The notes below the pieces were generated by a model that saw only the letters and a program-made list of their open reading frames with translations, was not told where the DNA came from and ran no database searches. From Alphaproteobacteria bacterium (lineage in GTDB: Bacteria > Pseudomonadota > Alphaproteobacteria > CAAGCB01 > CAG-977), in assembly GCA_900768845.1 (NCBI GenBank), contig CAAGEK010000024.1, positions 1-64,000 on the forward strand: 64,000 nt of DNA, given 5' to 3'. Below are positions 33,405 to 42,296 of the stretch, piece by piece. Position numbers and translations under genes: made by a program. The number at the start of each line of letters is the position of its first letter. Position 1 is the stretch's first letter.

Positions 33405-33863
33405 ATGTTTTTACGCCCTTATGAAACAAAAGATTGCCCGAGTATGATTGATTTGTTCCGTAACACCGTTTATTCCGTAAATGCCAAAGATTATACGCGG
33501 GATCAATTGGACGTTTGGGCGGAAGGCGTCAATGCGGCGGATTGGAATCGATCCTTTTTGAACCGTTATTCGTTGGTTGCCGTCGAAAACGGAATGATTG
33601 CGGGTTTCGGCGATATCGACCTTTCGACCGGATACTTGGACAGACTTTACGTTCACAAGGATTTTCAATCCAAAGGCGTCGCGACGGCTTTGTGCGATGC
33701 TTTGGAATCGGCTGTAAACGGACGGGTTTTTGTTCATTCCTCTATTACCGCCAAGCCTTTTTTTGAAAAACGGGGCTATAAAACCGTTAAGAAACAAGCT
33801 GTTGAAAGAAAAGGCCTGTTTTTGACCAATTATGTCATGGAAAAAAACACCGGAAACGTATGA
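33405..33863 (+). CDS. GNAT-family N-acetyltransferase
   Basis: 152 residues from the ATG at 33405, preceded by AAAAAGGA. MFLRPYETKD is a usual GNAT opening, so the two upstream in-frame ATGs are disfavoured. The acetyl-CoA-binding segment LDRLYVHKDFQSKGVATAL carries the Q/R-x-x-G-x-A loop. The final KPFFEKRGYKTV motif is also typical. It probably transfers an acetyl group to a small molecule or protein in the cytoplasm. The substrate cannot be told. Confidence 0.85.
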   Translation: MFLRPYETKDCPSMIDLFRNTVYSVNAKDYTRDQLDVWAEGVNAADWNRSFLNRYSLVAVENGMIAGFGDIDLSTGYLDRLYVHKDFQSKGVATALCDALESAVNGRVFVHSSITAKPFFEKRGYKTVKKQAVERKGLFLTNYVMEKNTGNV

Positions 33864-33966
33864 TTCGCCGTTTTTTAAAAAAAGGCCGGCAAAACGTTTT
33901 TCAAAACGGAAAATTTCAAATAAAATCCGGAAAAGAGGGCGTCTTTGAATAATAAATGAGGGCTGT

Positions 33967-35049
33967 ATGAAAATGTTCGGGGTCGGGATTTTAATCGTTG
34001 CCGTTTTCGTTTTCGCTTTTCTTCATTCCGAAAAATTCGGCCGTCTGCCGCATGGAGAAGAATTGAAAAGGATTGAAAAATCCCCGAATTACAAAAACGG
34101 ACGGTTTCAAAATCTTGAACCCACTCGCAAAATGACGGGCGAAGGCGGTTTTTTCACCGTTATGGCGGATTATTTTTTCGGCAAACACCCGAATACGAAA
34201 CCCGTGCAAAAAATACCGTCGGTGAAAACGGATTTGCGCAATCCGGATGAAAACGAAGATTTTTTAATCTGGTTCGGACATTCTTCATATTTCATACAAG
34301 CGGGAGGCGTCCGGTTTTTAATAGATCTGGTGTTCAGCGAAACGGCTTCGCCCGTTCCGTTTAACGTTGTCGCCTTTGACGGTGCGGATATTTACGGTGC
34401 GGACGATATGCCTGCGGTCGATTATGTGATTATTACGCACGATCATTGGGATCATCTGGATTATCCGACGATGAAGGCTTTAAAGGACAAAGCGGGAAAA
34501 ATCGTGACGGGGCTGGGAGTCGGTTCTCATTTGCGCCGTTGGGGGTTTAAGGATGAACGGATTGCGGAACTTGATTGGTTCGATACGTTTTCTGAAAACG
34601 GCGTCGAGATTCACTGCTTGCCGGCGCGCCATTTCTCCGGCAGGGGGTTGAGTGAGAACAAAACGCTGTGGTCGTCATTTCTGTTGAAATTTCCGGACTT
34701 CAAGCTTTATGCCGGCGGGGATTCGGGATACGGAAAGCACTATGAAGCAATCGGCAGGCGTTTCGGCGGAATCGATTTGGCGTTGTTGGACAGCGGCCAG
34801 TACGATAAGAACTGGCGGGAAATTCATGAAACCCCCGAACAGGTCGTTCAAGCGGCGCACGACTTGAAAACGGCGGCTTTGTTCGCCGGACACAATTCAA
34901 AGTTCACAATTTCAAACCATCCGTGGAACGAACCGATGGAGCGGGTGTCTTCCGTCGCGGAAAAGGAGGAAATCAGATTGCTGACGCCGAAAATCGGGGA
35001 AAAGGTGTTTTTGAAAAAAAGCGGACAGACGTTTGAAAAATGGTGGTGA
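33967..35049 (+). CDS. Membrane-anchored metallo-beta-lactamase-fold hydrolase
   Basis: 360 residues. An N-terminal hydrophobic segment (about 4-20) acts as anchor or signal. The MBL core has WFGHSSYFIQ, the metal motif THDHWDHLD (157-165), a PARHFSGR histidine and GGDSGYG. The arrangement fits the NAPE-PLD/UlaG-like group of phosphodiesterase or lactonase enzymes. The late histidine appears as AGHNSKF instead of the more usual MHWGTF. The likely substrate is a phospholipid or cyclic ester in the envelope, unproven. Confidence 0.82.
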   Translation: MKMFGVGILIVAVFVFAFLHSEKFGRLPHGEELKRIEKSPNYKNGRFQNLEPTRKMTGEGGFFTVMADYFFGKHPNTKPVQKIPSVKTDLRNPDENEDFLIWFGHSSYFIQAGGVRFLIDLVFSETASPVPFNVVAFDGADIYGADDMPAVDYVIITHDHWDHLDYPTMKALKDKAGKIVTGLGVGSHLRRWGFKDERIAELDWFDTFSENGVEIHCLPARHFSGRGLSENKTLWSSFLLKFPDFKLYAGGDSGYGKHYEAIGRRFGGIDLALLDSGQYDKNWREIHETPEQVVQAAHDLKTAALFAGHNSKFTISNHPWNEPMERVSSVAEKEEIRLLTPKIGEKVFLKKSGQTFEKWW

Positions 35050-35199
35050 CGCTTTAGTTCTTCCCGTGCTTTACGGATTTTTTGACAAACCGGCCCGTTT
35101 CGGACGCGTTTGAAAAAATCGGCGGCTTTCCTTTCGTACCGGCTTTTCCTTTTCCCGCCGTTTCCAACCGCGGCGGCGGGCGTTTTTACGGCGAAACGC

Positions 35200-36618
35200 T
35201 TAACGTCCGCCGACGGTGATTTTGGAAATGCGAACGGAAGGCTGGCCTACGCCGACGGGGACGCTTTGGCCGCCTTTGCCGCAAGTGCCGACGCCGTTGT
35301 CCAAACATCCGTCGTCACCGATCATGTCGATGGCGTTCATAACATCCGTACCGTTCCCGATGAGAGTGGCGTCTTTGACGGGAACCGTGATTTTTCCGTT
35401 TTCGATCATATAGGCTTCCGAGGACGTAAAAACGAATTTTCCCGATGTGATGTCGACTTGCCCCCCGTGAAAACCGACGGCGTAAACGCCTTTTTTCACC
35501 GATGCGATCAGCTCGTCCTTTTTCTTGTCGCCGTTCGTCATAAAGGTGTTGGTCATACGGACCAGAGGCACGGATGCAAAAGATTCACGCCGTCCGTTGC
35601 CGGTCGGTTCGGAGTTTGTCAGGCGGGCGTTCATCCTGTCTTGCATATAGCGTTTCAGAATGCCGTCTTCGATTAAAACGGTGCGTCGGGAAGGGGTTCC
35701 TTCGTCGTCTACCGTGATTGATCCGCGCAAGTCCGGCAAAGTGCCGTCGTCAATGACGGTGACGCCTTTCGCCGTAACCTGTTGCCCGATTTTTCCGGTA
35801 AAGACCGAAGAGCCTTTGCGGTTGAAATCGCCTTCCAGCCCGTGCCCGACGGCTTCGTGCAACAAAACGCCGCACCACCCCGAACCTAAAACGACGGGCA
35901 TTTCTCCGGCGGGGGCGGAAACCGATTCCAAATTGACCGTAGCGATGCGCAAAGCTTCGTTTACTGCGGATTTCCAAGTGTCTTCACGAAAAAAGACGTC
36001 ATACGGGAAACGGCCGCCCGACCCGAACGATCCGCTTTCCATCCGGTCTTTGCTTTTTGCCACGACGCTGACGTTCAAACGCACCAAGGGACGGATATCC
36101 GCCGCTTCGCGTCCGTCGGCTCCGATAATGCGCACGGCCTGCCATTGGCCGCTTAACGAAGCGGAAACCTGTACGACACGCGGATCTTTCGCACGGGCGT
36201 ACGCGTCGATTTTCCCCATCAATGCGACTTTGTCCTCAAAGGGAATCGAAAGCAACGGATTGGCGTCCGTGTAAAGCGGTTCGGCCTGTTTCATATCCGG
36301 CATATAAAGCGGGGAGGAGGCCGTCCTTATCGGCCGGACGTTTTGCGCCGCATTTTTCAAGGCCGCATCGGATATTTCGTTCGACAGGGCGTAGGCATAG
36401 GCTTCCCCGCTGACGGCGCGCAGTCCGAATCCCGATGAAGCGTTGTATCCGGCACTTTTAATCCGGCCGTCGTCCAAAGCAAGATGTTCGGAACAGGCGT
36501 ATTCCAAAAACAGTTCGCCGTCGTCGCACCCTTCCAACGCCGAGCGGACGGTTTTTTTCGCCGCGTCGTAATCCAAAGCCGAGAAAAACAACCCGTCCGT
36601 TTTGTGCATAGCTGTCAT
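35200..36618 (-). CDS. tldD: Metalloprotease TldD
   Basis: 472 residues of the TldD/PmbA family. The zinc motif LLHEAVGHGLEGD (HExxxH) and the C-terminal DNGVGTCGKGG segment with its conserved Cys region are present. That marks the catalytic TldD subunit and not the inactive partner TldE. The TldD-TldE pair degrades unfolded small proteins and processes peptide antibiotics such as microcins. The partner gene is not in the window. An AAAGGA sequence 10 bases before the ATG supports the start. Confidence 0.95.
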   Translation of the reverse strand: MTAMHKTDGLFFSALDYDAAKKTVRSALEGCDDGELFLEYACSEHLALDDGRIKSAGYNASSGFGLRAVSGEAYAYALSNEISDAALKNAAQNVRPIRTASSPLYMPDMKQAEPLYTDANPLLSIPFEDKVALMGKIDAYARAKDPRVVQVSASLSGQWQAVRIIGADGREAADIRPLVRLNVSVVAKSKDRMESGSFGSGGRFPYDVFFREDTWKSAVNEALRIATVNLESVSAPAGEMPVVLGSGWCGVLLHEAVGHGLEGDFNRKGSSVFTGKIGQQVTAKGVTVIDDGTLPDLRGSITVDDEGTPSRRTVLIEDGILKRYMQDRMNARLTNSEPTGNGRRESFASVPLVRMTNTFMTNGDKKKDELIASVKKGVYAVGFHGGQVDITSGKFVFTSSEAYMIENGKITVPVKDATLIGNGTDVMNAIDMIGDDGCLDNGVGTCGKGGQSVPVGVGQPSVRISKITVGGR

Positions 36619-36736
36619 CGTAGAGCATCCTTTGTGAATTCGGTGTTAAAAAGGCAGGCTTGAAAGGCTTTTTCGCAAACTTTGAAAACGGGGTTTCCTT
36701 AAACGCCCGACAAGCGAATCGGAACATCCGCCGCGA

Positions 36737-36943
36737 TCAGGCGATAATGTCGGGAAGCAAGCTGTTTTCCAATGCGGAAATTTCATCTTTGAGAGCCAGT
36801 TTGCGTTTTTTCAAACGCTGAACGCGAATCTGGTCGAATCCCGCTTGGGAAATCAGGGATTCTATTTCGGAATCCAGCTTTTGATGCTCGGTTTTCAGCG
36901 AATTCAGTCTGGCTTCGATTTTTTGATGATTGAGAGATTCCAT
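36737..36943 (-). CDS. YdcH/DUF465 small protein
   Basis: 68 residues, all helical, with the family pattern LKTEHQKLDSEIESL and RLKKRKLALKDEI. DUF465 proteins are short helical hairpins common in alphaproteobacteria, of unknown function. A second, more diverged member is encoded at 38281 on the opposite strand, with pfk between them. Confidence 0.85.
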   Translation of the reverse strand: MESLNHQKIEARLNSLKTEHQKLDSEIESLISQAGFDQIRVQRLKKRKLALKDEISALENSLLPDIIA

Positions 36944-37057
36944 AGTGTTTTTACGCTTGCGAAAGAAAAAAATAACCTCAATGTCATTTTAGACTAGCAG
37001 AAACGAACGAAAAAATGTATGGATTTCAGTGAAAAAAATTCATAAGGAGTTTCGACA

Positions 37058-38146
37058 ATGGCGCAAATCAAGCGTATCGGTGTTTTAACAAGCGGCGGCG
37101 ACTGTGCGGGCTTAAATGCGGTTATCCGTGCTGTCGTTCACCGTGCTATCTGGACGTATGGCTGGGAAGTGTACGGCATTTTGGACGGAACGGACGGTTT
37201 GACCTTCCGCCCGTTGCGTTACCGCAAAATGTCGATTGCGGATTTCCATACGCCTTATGCCCGTTTGGGCGGAACGATGTTGGGCACGATTAACAAAGGC
37301 AGCCCCTTCGCTTATCCGATGCCGGACGGTACGACGAAAGACCTGACCGAAGATTTCGGTGCGGGTTGCCGTGAATTGGGATTGGACGCTTTGGCCGTCA
37401 TCGGCGGCGACGGTTCCATGTCCATCGTCAGCCGGCTGTGCCGCGGTGCGGGCATTCCGATGGTCGGCATTCCCAAAACGATCGACAACGATACGCCGAT
37501 CACCGAACATTCCGTCGGTTTCTCGACCGCTCGCGACGTTTGTGTCGAAGCTTTGGATCGTTTGGACGCTACGGCGGCCAGCCATCACCGCGTTATGATT
37601 TTGGAAGTCATGGGACGCGACGCCGGACACATCGCTTTGCATTCCGCGATTGCCGGCGGGGCTGACGTTTGCCTGATTCCCGAAGTTCCCTATACTTTGG
37701 AAGGCGTCGTCCGCAAGTTGCATCTGGTTCGCGAACAGGGACGCGACCACGCGTTGATCGTCGTCGCGGAAGGCGTGAAAACGCCTGACGGAAACAATAT
37801 CACCGTTGATCAGGTTGACGGAACGCGTTACGGCGGTATCGGCCATTACCTGAGCGTCAAGCTCAATGAAATCGATCCGCGCTTTTCGACTCGCGTTACC
37901 GTGCTGGGTCATGTCCAGCGCGGCGGCGTTCCCGCGGCTCACGACCGTTTGGCGGCGTCGGCTTTCGGCGTTCATGCCGTCGACGTTTTGGCTCAGGGTA
38001 AAACGGATCGTATGGTCGCGTGGAAAGACGGCACGATTTCCGACGTCGGTTTGGACGAAGTCGTTGCGGTCGGTTCCGCTCCGGTCGATCCGAACGGTAT
38101 GCTGGTTAAAACCGCACGCGGTTTGGGTATGTATATCGGCGAGTAA
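37058..38146 (+). CDS. pfkA: 6-phosphofructokinase, donor ATP or pyrophosphate uncertain
   Basis: 362 residues. It phosphorylates fructose-6-phosphate in glycolysis. SGGDCAGLNA (12-21), GGDGS (116-120), PKTIDND (139-145) and the MGRDAGHIA segment are all present. Donor choice depends on two positions. Gly119 (E. coli Gly104) is typical of ATP enzymes, while Lys140 (E. coli Gly124) is typical of pyrophosphate enzymes. This Gly/Lys pair is found in group III proteins, of which some use ATP and some pyrophosphate, so sequence alone cannot decide. A strong AAGGAG precedes the start and a terminator follows. Confidence 0.93.
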   Translation: MAQIKRIGVLTSGGDCAGLNAVIRAVVHRAIWTYGWEVYGILDGTDGLTFRPLRYRKMSIADFHTPYARLGGTMLGTINKGSPFAYPMPDGTTKDLTEDFGAGCRELGLDALAVIGGDGSMSIVSRLCRGAGIPMVGIPKTIDNDTPITEHSVGFSTARDVCVEALDRLDATAASHHRVMILEVMGRDAGHIALHSAIAGGADVCLIPEVPYTLEGVVRKLHLVREQGRDHALIVVAEGVKTPDGNNITVDQVDGTRYGGIGHYLSVKLNEIDPRFSTRVTVLGHVQRGGVPAAHDRLAASAFGVHAVDVLAQGKTDRMVAWKDGTISDVGLDEVVAVGSAPVDPNGMLVKTARGLGMYIGE

Positions 38147-38161
38147 TTAAATATTTGATTT

Positions 38162-38196
38162 AAAAACGGAAAGAAGGGATTCTTTCCGTTTTTTTA
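38162..38196 (+). terminator. Intrinsic terminator of pfkA
   Basis: aaaaacggaaag and ctttccgttttt pair around an eight-base loop, followed by a T run. Confidence 0.9.
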
Positions 38197-38280
38197 TTGC
38201 AAAGAGTCCTTTTAAAAATTTTTTAAAAAGGATATAATCAGTTTCATGTTACAGGATGCGTCTGAATAAGGAGGACTTTA

Positions 38281-38460
38281 ATGACGAGCAGTGAAAACAA
38301 CCATATTCAAGCATTAAAAGCAAAACACGCCGCTTTGGATGTCGCGATTAACGAAGAGCTTGCCAGACCGCTTCCCGACGAGGCCGTCCTTGCGAATCTG
38401 AAGCGTCAGAAGTTGAAGCTGAAGGAAGAAATCGAAATGAAGTCGGGAACGGCTGAATAA
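38281..38460 (+). CDS. YdcH/DUF465 small protein, second copy
   Basis: 59 residues, MTSSENNHIQALKAKHAALD onward, ending LKEEIEMKSGTAE. It shows the same charged helical hairpin as the gene at 36737, with the family motif NLKRQKLKLKEEI. A strong AAGGAGGAC site lies just before the ATG. A TATAAT hexamer at 38233 may be the -10 of its own promoter. A GC-rich terminator follows. It is a complete, independent small gene of unknown function. Confidence 0.85.
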   Translation: MTSSENNHIQALKAKHAALDVAINEELARPLPDEAVLANLKRQKLKLKEEIEMKSGTAE

Positions 38461-38480
38461 TTTTCGACGGATTTGGATTT

Positions 38481-38514
38481 GACGCCGCTCTCTTTCACGG
38501 GCGGCGTTTTTTTA
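38481..38514 (+). terminator. Intrinsic terminator of the DUF465 gene
   Basis: acgccgc and gcggcgt pair around a 12-base loop, followed by seven T. Confidence 0.9.
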
Positions 38515-38622
38515 TCTGTTCCGCTTGCGGAATACGCGGATGCTTTATACAAAAACAATAGACAAAAATCATAAAACCGCTTATCCTTGAAAGCAAGAAA
38601 TCATAGGGGGCGCGAAGAAAAT

Positions 38623-40992
38623 ATGACAGATGTAAAACCGTTTGCCGAATTGATGGATTTGGTTAATCCCTTAAACGGGACAATCGACCCTGCGGATGAA
38701 AAATTGGCGCGGGAGGTTTTGCAGGCTTTGGAAAAACACCCCGCATCCCGGGAAGCTGTCGACAATTGGGCAAAAGCCGGATACGAAGTCGTTTTCGCTA
38801 ATATGAGTACCAAGGTTTTTCACGGATCAAAGCGTTTCATTTTAAGCAAAAGGGATACTCCGGATAAACTGGCGGACAGTATTGTCGCTTCATCCGAAGG
38901 GCTGACGTTGAATCAGTTGAAGTTTGTCTTTCCCAAGCGGAAAGAAGAGGCGGATTCTTTCAAGGATTCGCTGTCCCGCATTTTAGGAAACGACGCTCAG
39001 CGGGAACGCTACGGCAAAATGCTGGATGAGCTTTATTCCCGCCCCGAAGGAAAGAAATTGTTGGAACGTTTGGCGTTTCACAATACGCGTGTCGCTTTTA
39101 ATACGGATGTGGTCGGAGATGAACGCGGAACGTTTGATAAGCGGTATGATTGCATCCTTTTGAACGAAAACCTGTCCGGCAAGGAGCTGTCCGAAACGTT
39201 TGAAACCTTGGCGAAAGAAGCCGTCGCTTATGCCGAACGGCCGAACCGTCAGGTGTTGAAAGAGGCTTTTGAGACAAAAACGCCCGAAGAAGAAGGATTG
39301 GCGGAACGTTTGATCGAAACGGCTTATAAAACGCCTGTCGGGGCGGAAATAATGGATCAAATGGCAAAGGCGGGCTATTCGATCCACTTTGAAAACATCC
39401 CTCCGCGAAAAGACGGTACGATAACCTTCGGATTTTGCAGTTTTTCCTCTCGCCGGATTGTTTTGGATCCGAAACATCCGTTTGAAAGCATGATATCGAC
39501 CTTTGTTCATGAATCGGAACACGCCCTTCAAAATGAAAGATATGCGAAAAGCGGACTGGACAGACGGAAATTAGACGTTGCATCCATGTTTAAAAAATCA
39601 CGCGCCATGGAAGCGGACGCCTGCGCGCACGAAGCGTTGTTCGCATGGCAGATTAAGGATGTCCATCCCGAAATCTATCAGTATAACCAAAGCGACGATA
39701 TAAACCGTGCTTTTATTCGTGAAATGGAAAACAGCGGCGATCCGTCCAAATCCATGTCTGCGGCATTTATGCAATGGTATGATTCCGAGGGCAGGCAGGG
39801 GAGCTATGAAAAGGATCATTTTGAATACGCGGAACATACGGCGAGATGCGGAATAGCGCGTCAAGTGTACGGATATTTTTCCGACGAGGCGTCTTCGAAA
39901 GAGGTTTTGGACGGCTGTCTGGTCGGGGGTAAGCCCTATGTCGAGCCCTCATTTTTGGATTCTCCGATTGCAACGGCGATTAAGGATGAAACCAAACAAA
40001 AGCTGGACGCCCTGATGCTGAATTATTCCCGTGCCGTCGAAACAAAGATGGATACGTCGTTATTCAATATGGCTTCCAGAGAAAAATTGGCCGCCGAGCG
40101 TCGAAAACAGGCGGAATTGGAAAGTATGTATCGGGATACTTTCAGAAATGAAGGTTTCAATAGTGAGGAGCAAAAGGCTTTAGTTCAGGGAATATTGGAC
40201 TGTCCGGAAGGGGAAAAGGCGGCGGAGCGTCTGAAGGGCGTTAATCTGTGGTTTGAAAAATCGGACAAGCCGATGGAATATATGCCGCAGGCAAACGCGC
40301 TGATCGTTGATCCCGATCGTATTCCCGAAGCCGCACGGGAAGCGGTAAGGCACAGCCGGCTTATCGAAGGCGGAAAACTGGCTCATAAGTGCGGAAATGC
40401 GGGTTTGCTTGCTTTCAAACCTTCGTTGTTGGTGTCGCCGAAAGAGGAAGCCCGAAGGTTGCAAAGCGTTATGGACGTTATGTGTGTCCGCGAGAAAAAC
40501 ACTCCGATGATGGTTCGGGAAATGAAAGCCCTGAATTATGAAATCGCTTTCAGCGATGATATATGCGGGGACAGCATCGCTTCCGTTCCGCGGAGGAGAC
40601 GGATGATCGTGTTGCATACCGATGCTTCAAACACTCCGGAAATGTTGGCGGATGCGATGTTAAAGGAAATGAAGAAACTTCCCGAACGTCATGCCGCCGA
40701 AATGCCGGTGGCGCGTTTGGCAGCCGTTGAAAAAATGCGGCAGGAAATGTTTGAAAAGGGAAAAATCGAACAAATCAGTTCCGTGCATCCGACTGCCGAA
40801 ACTCACGGCAAGCAACAATCCGCAGAAGAGCCGGCCAAGCTGTCTCAAGCCGTCGAAAAAACGGCCGGACAACGGCAATCCGGCGCGCCGTCCAAATCTT
40901 CGTTGCACGGGGTTTTGACTGAAATCGACCAAAAACAACGAATCGGGCAACTCCGGCAGAAAATCGCGTCCGTAAAATCAGCAGGGCGTTAA
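38623..40992 (+). CDS. Five-module protein of the HExxH metallopeptidase family
   Basis: 789 residues from the ATG at 38623 (a TTG at 38587 is also in frame). It contains five diverged copies of one module at about 25-100, 125-205, 224-305, 514-590 and 607-690. Each has a helix with P.G/S, a gY.i.F strand, an r.IvL strand and a final helix. Only the third keeps the zinc motif HESEH (296-300) and the following MEADACAHE (329-337). The C-terminal 100 residues are low-complexity and helical. So one catalytic module seems to be surrounded by four inactive ones, which may bind partners. No signal peptide is seen. A shorter paralogue follows after 12 bases. Confidence 0.75.
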   Translation: MTDVKPFAELMDLVNPLNGTIDPADEKLAREVLQALEKHPASREAVDNWAKAGYEVVFANMSTKVFHGSKRFILSKRDTPDKLADSIVASSEGLTLNQLKFVFPKRKEEADSFKDSLSRILGNDAQRERYGKMLDELYSRPEGKKLLERLAFHNTRVAFNTDVVGDERGTFDKRYDCILLNENLSGKELSETFETLAKEAVAYAERPNRQVLKEAFETKTPEEEGLAERLIETAYKTPVGAEIMDQMAKAGYSIHFENIPPRKDGTITFGFCSFSSRRIVLDPKHPFESMISTFVHESEHALQNERYAKSGLDRRKLDVASMFKKSRAMEADACAHEALFAWQIKDVHPEIYQYNQSDDINRAFIREMENSGDPSKSMSAAFMQWYDSEGRQGSYEKDHFEYAEHTARCGIARQVYGYFSDEASSKEVLDGCLVGGKPYVEPSFLDSPIATAIKDETKQKLDALMLNYSRAVETKMDTSLFNMASREKLAAERRKQAELESMYRDTFRNEGFNSEEQKALVQGILDCPEGEKAAERLKGVNLWFEKSDKPMEYMPQANALIVDPDRIPEAAREAVRHSRLIEGGKLAHKCGNAGLLAFKPSLLVSPKEEARRLQSVMDVMCVREKNTPMMVREMKALNYEIAFSDDICGDSIASVPRRRRMIVLHTDASNTPEMLADAMLKEMKKLPERHAAEMPVARLAAVEKMRQEMFEKGKIEQISSVHPTAETHGKQQSAEEPAKLSQAVEKTAGQRQSGAPSKSSLHGVLTEIDQKQRIGQLRQKIASVKSAGR

Positions 40993-41004
40993 GGTAGGGA
41001 AAAA

Positions 41005-41916
41005 ATGGGAAATTCAGATAAACGTTATCCTCCGTTTCAGCTTCAAAACGCTTTGTGGGCGAACGGGGGAGCCGACCGCGAACGGTTCGGAAGCCTGTTG
41101 TCCGTTGCCTATGAATCCCGAAAAGGGGCTGATATGTTGGACGAGGTTTCAACGCTGGGGTACAAATTCATGTACGAAGGGCTTTGGAACGTCAATGCGG
41201 CGTGCAACCATATTACAAAAACGATAGTGATGGATTCGTATCATACGTCGGAAAATATGGCGCCGGCTTTCATTCACGAAGTCAATCACGCGTTGCAATT
41301 CAGCCGTATCGGCAAAGACGTGTCAAAGTTGAACGCGGCGGATTACATCGTCTTGCACAGGGCGTTGGAGGCCGACGCCTGTGCGCATCAGGCGGCGTTT
41401 ACATGGGAAATGAAAGACAACCATCCCCGAATGTTTCAAGAGGAAATGAAATCGCCGATAATGCGGGCGTATGCGGCCGAAATGGAAAAAAGCGGCGATA
41501 TCCGAAAAGCGATGCGCGCTTCTTTTGAATCGTGGTTTGATTTCAAGACGTATCGGGATGTTTATGAAGAGGGGCATTGCAAAGACGTTATGCACATATG
41601 TTCCTTGGCTGAAAAAAATCCGGACGGGGGGTATTTCTCCGATTCATTTTCCGTGGCGGAAATCTGCAAGGTATGCCATTTGGAAGAAAAGCCCTATATC
41701 AATCCCGATTTTTTGAAATCCGACAAAGCACGGGCGGTGTCTGCCGAAACAAAGAGGAAATTAAGCTCCGCTTTGTTGGAAGTCAGCAGGAAAAGCGGCC
41801 TGATTGCCGATAAGTCCGTTGCCGCTTTGCCTGTTTACAAGGAAAACGCCGCTTCGGAAAAGACGGCGGTTTTGTCGGCGGCAGTGAAAAAACGGGTGCA
41901 AAATTCCGGACGTTGA
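41005..41916 (+). CDS. Putative HExxH metallopeptidase, paralogue of the preceding gene
   Basis: 303 residues. It carries one module with the motif HEVNH (91-95) and LEADACAHQ (121-129), closely matching the third module of the protein before it and the protein at 3486. The region after the motifs (WEMKDNHP, MEKSGDIRKAM, GGYFSDSF, EEKPYINPDFL) also matches the two relatives, so the similarity covers the whole catalytic unit of about 230 residues. It lies 12 bases downstream with an AGGTAGGG site, so the two genes form an operon and probably arose by duplication. Confidence 0.75.
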   Translation: MGNSDKRYPPFQLQNALWANGGADRERFGSLLSVAYESRKGADMLDEVSTLGYKFMYEGLWNVNAACNHITKTIVMDSYHTSENMAPAFIHEVNHALQFSRIGKDVSKLNAADYIVLHRALEADACAHQAAFTWEMKDNHPRMFQEEMKSPIMRAYAAEMEKSGDIRKAMRASFESWFDFKTYRDVYEEGHCKDVMHICSLAEKNPDGGYFSDSFSVAEICKVCHLEEKPYINPDFLKSDKARAVSAETKRKLSSALLEVSRKSGLIADKSVAALPVYKENAASEKTAVLSAAVKKRVQNSGR

Positions 41917-41988
41917 GGGATCGGGCGTTTTTCCCGTTTCCTGTCAACCGTAAAACCTTGGAGCGTGAAAAAGCGGGGGGTATCCTTT

Positions 41989-42085
41989 CCCTGTCTTTTG
42001 CTTGGCAATAGGGTGTTTCGGATGTCGTCGTCTGCCAAAATAAGAGGGGGGCTTTCGCACGCCGGCCGTTTCCGGCGTTGGCATC
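41989..42085. repeat. 97-bp direct repeat, copy 1
   Basis: Nearly identical to 42139-42234, differing by one substitution and one G in a run. It contains an inner palindrome gccggc...gccggc-like core. It lies between the convergent ends of the metallopeptidase and activase genes. Confidence 0.95.
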
Positions 42086-42138
42086 CGCGCCACCCCGACG
42101 GCATGAAAGAAACGCTTCCTTTCACCGCTCCGCCATCC

Positions 42139-42234
42139 CCCTGTCTTTTGCGTGGCAATAGGGTGTTTCGGATGTCGTCGTCTGCCAAAATAAGAGGGGG
42201 CTTTCGCACGCCGGCCGTTTCCGGCGTTGGCATC
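42139..42234. repeat. 97-bp direct repeat, copy 2 (96 bases)
   Basis: Second copy, 53 bases after the first. The minus-strand translation of both copies reads MPTPETAGVRKPP, but no start or ribosome-binding site supports a gene. It is probably a dispersed intergenic element present elsewhere in the genome. Confidence 0.95.
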
Positions 42235-42296
42235 GCAACACGTCGGAAAGAAAGAGAAAACGGGGAGGGGGGGCCCTTTCCGAACATCCGGAAAAT

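Noticed and set aside
41989..42234. CRISPR array
   Set aside because: There are only two units, they are too long (97 bases) and no cas gene is near.
42141..42287. Repeated peptide MPTPETAGVRKPP as a gene family
   Set aside because: It is only the translation of the 97-bp repeat. There is no start signal and the frame varies between copies.
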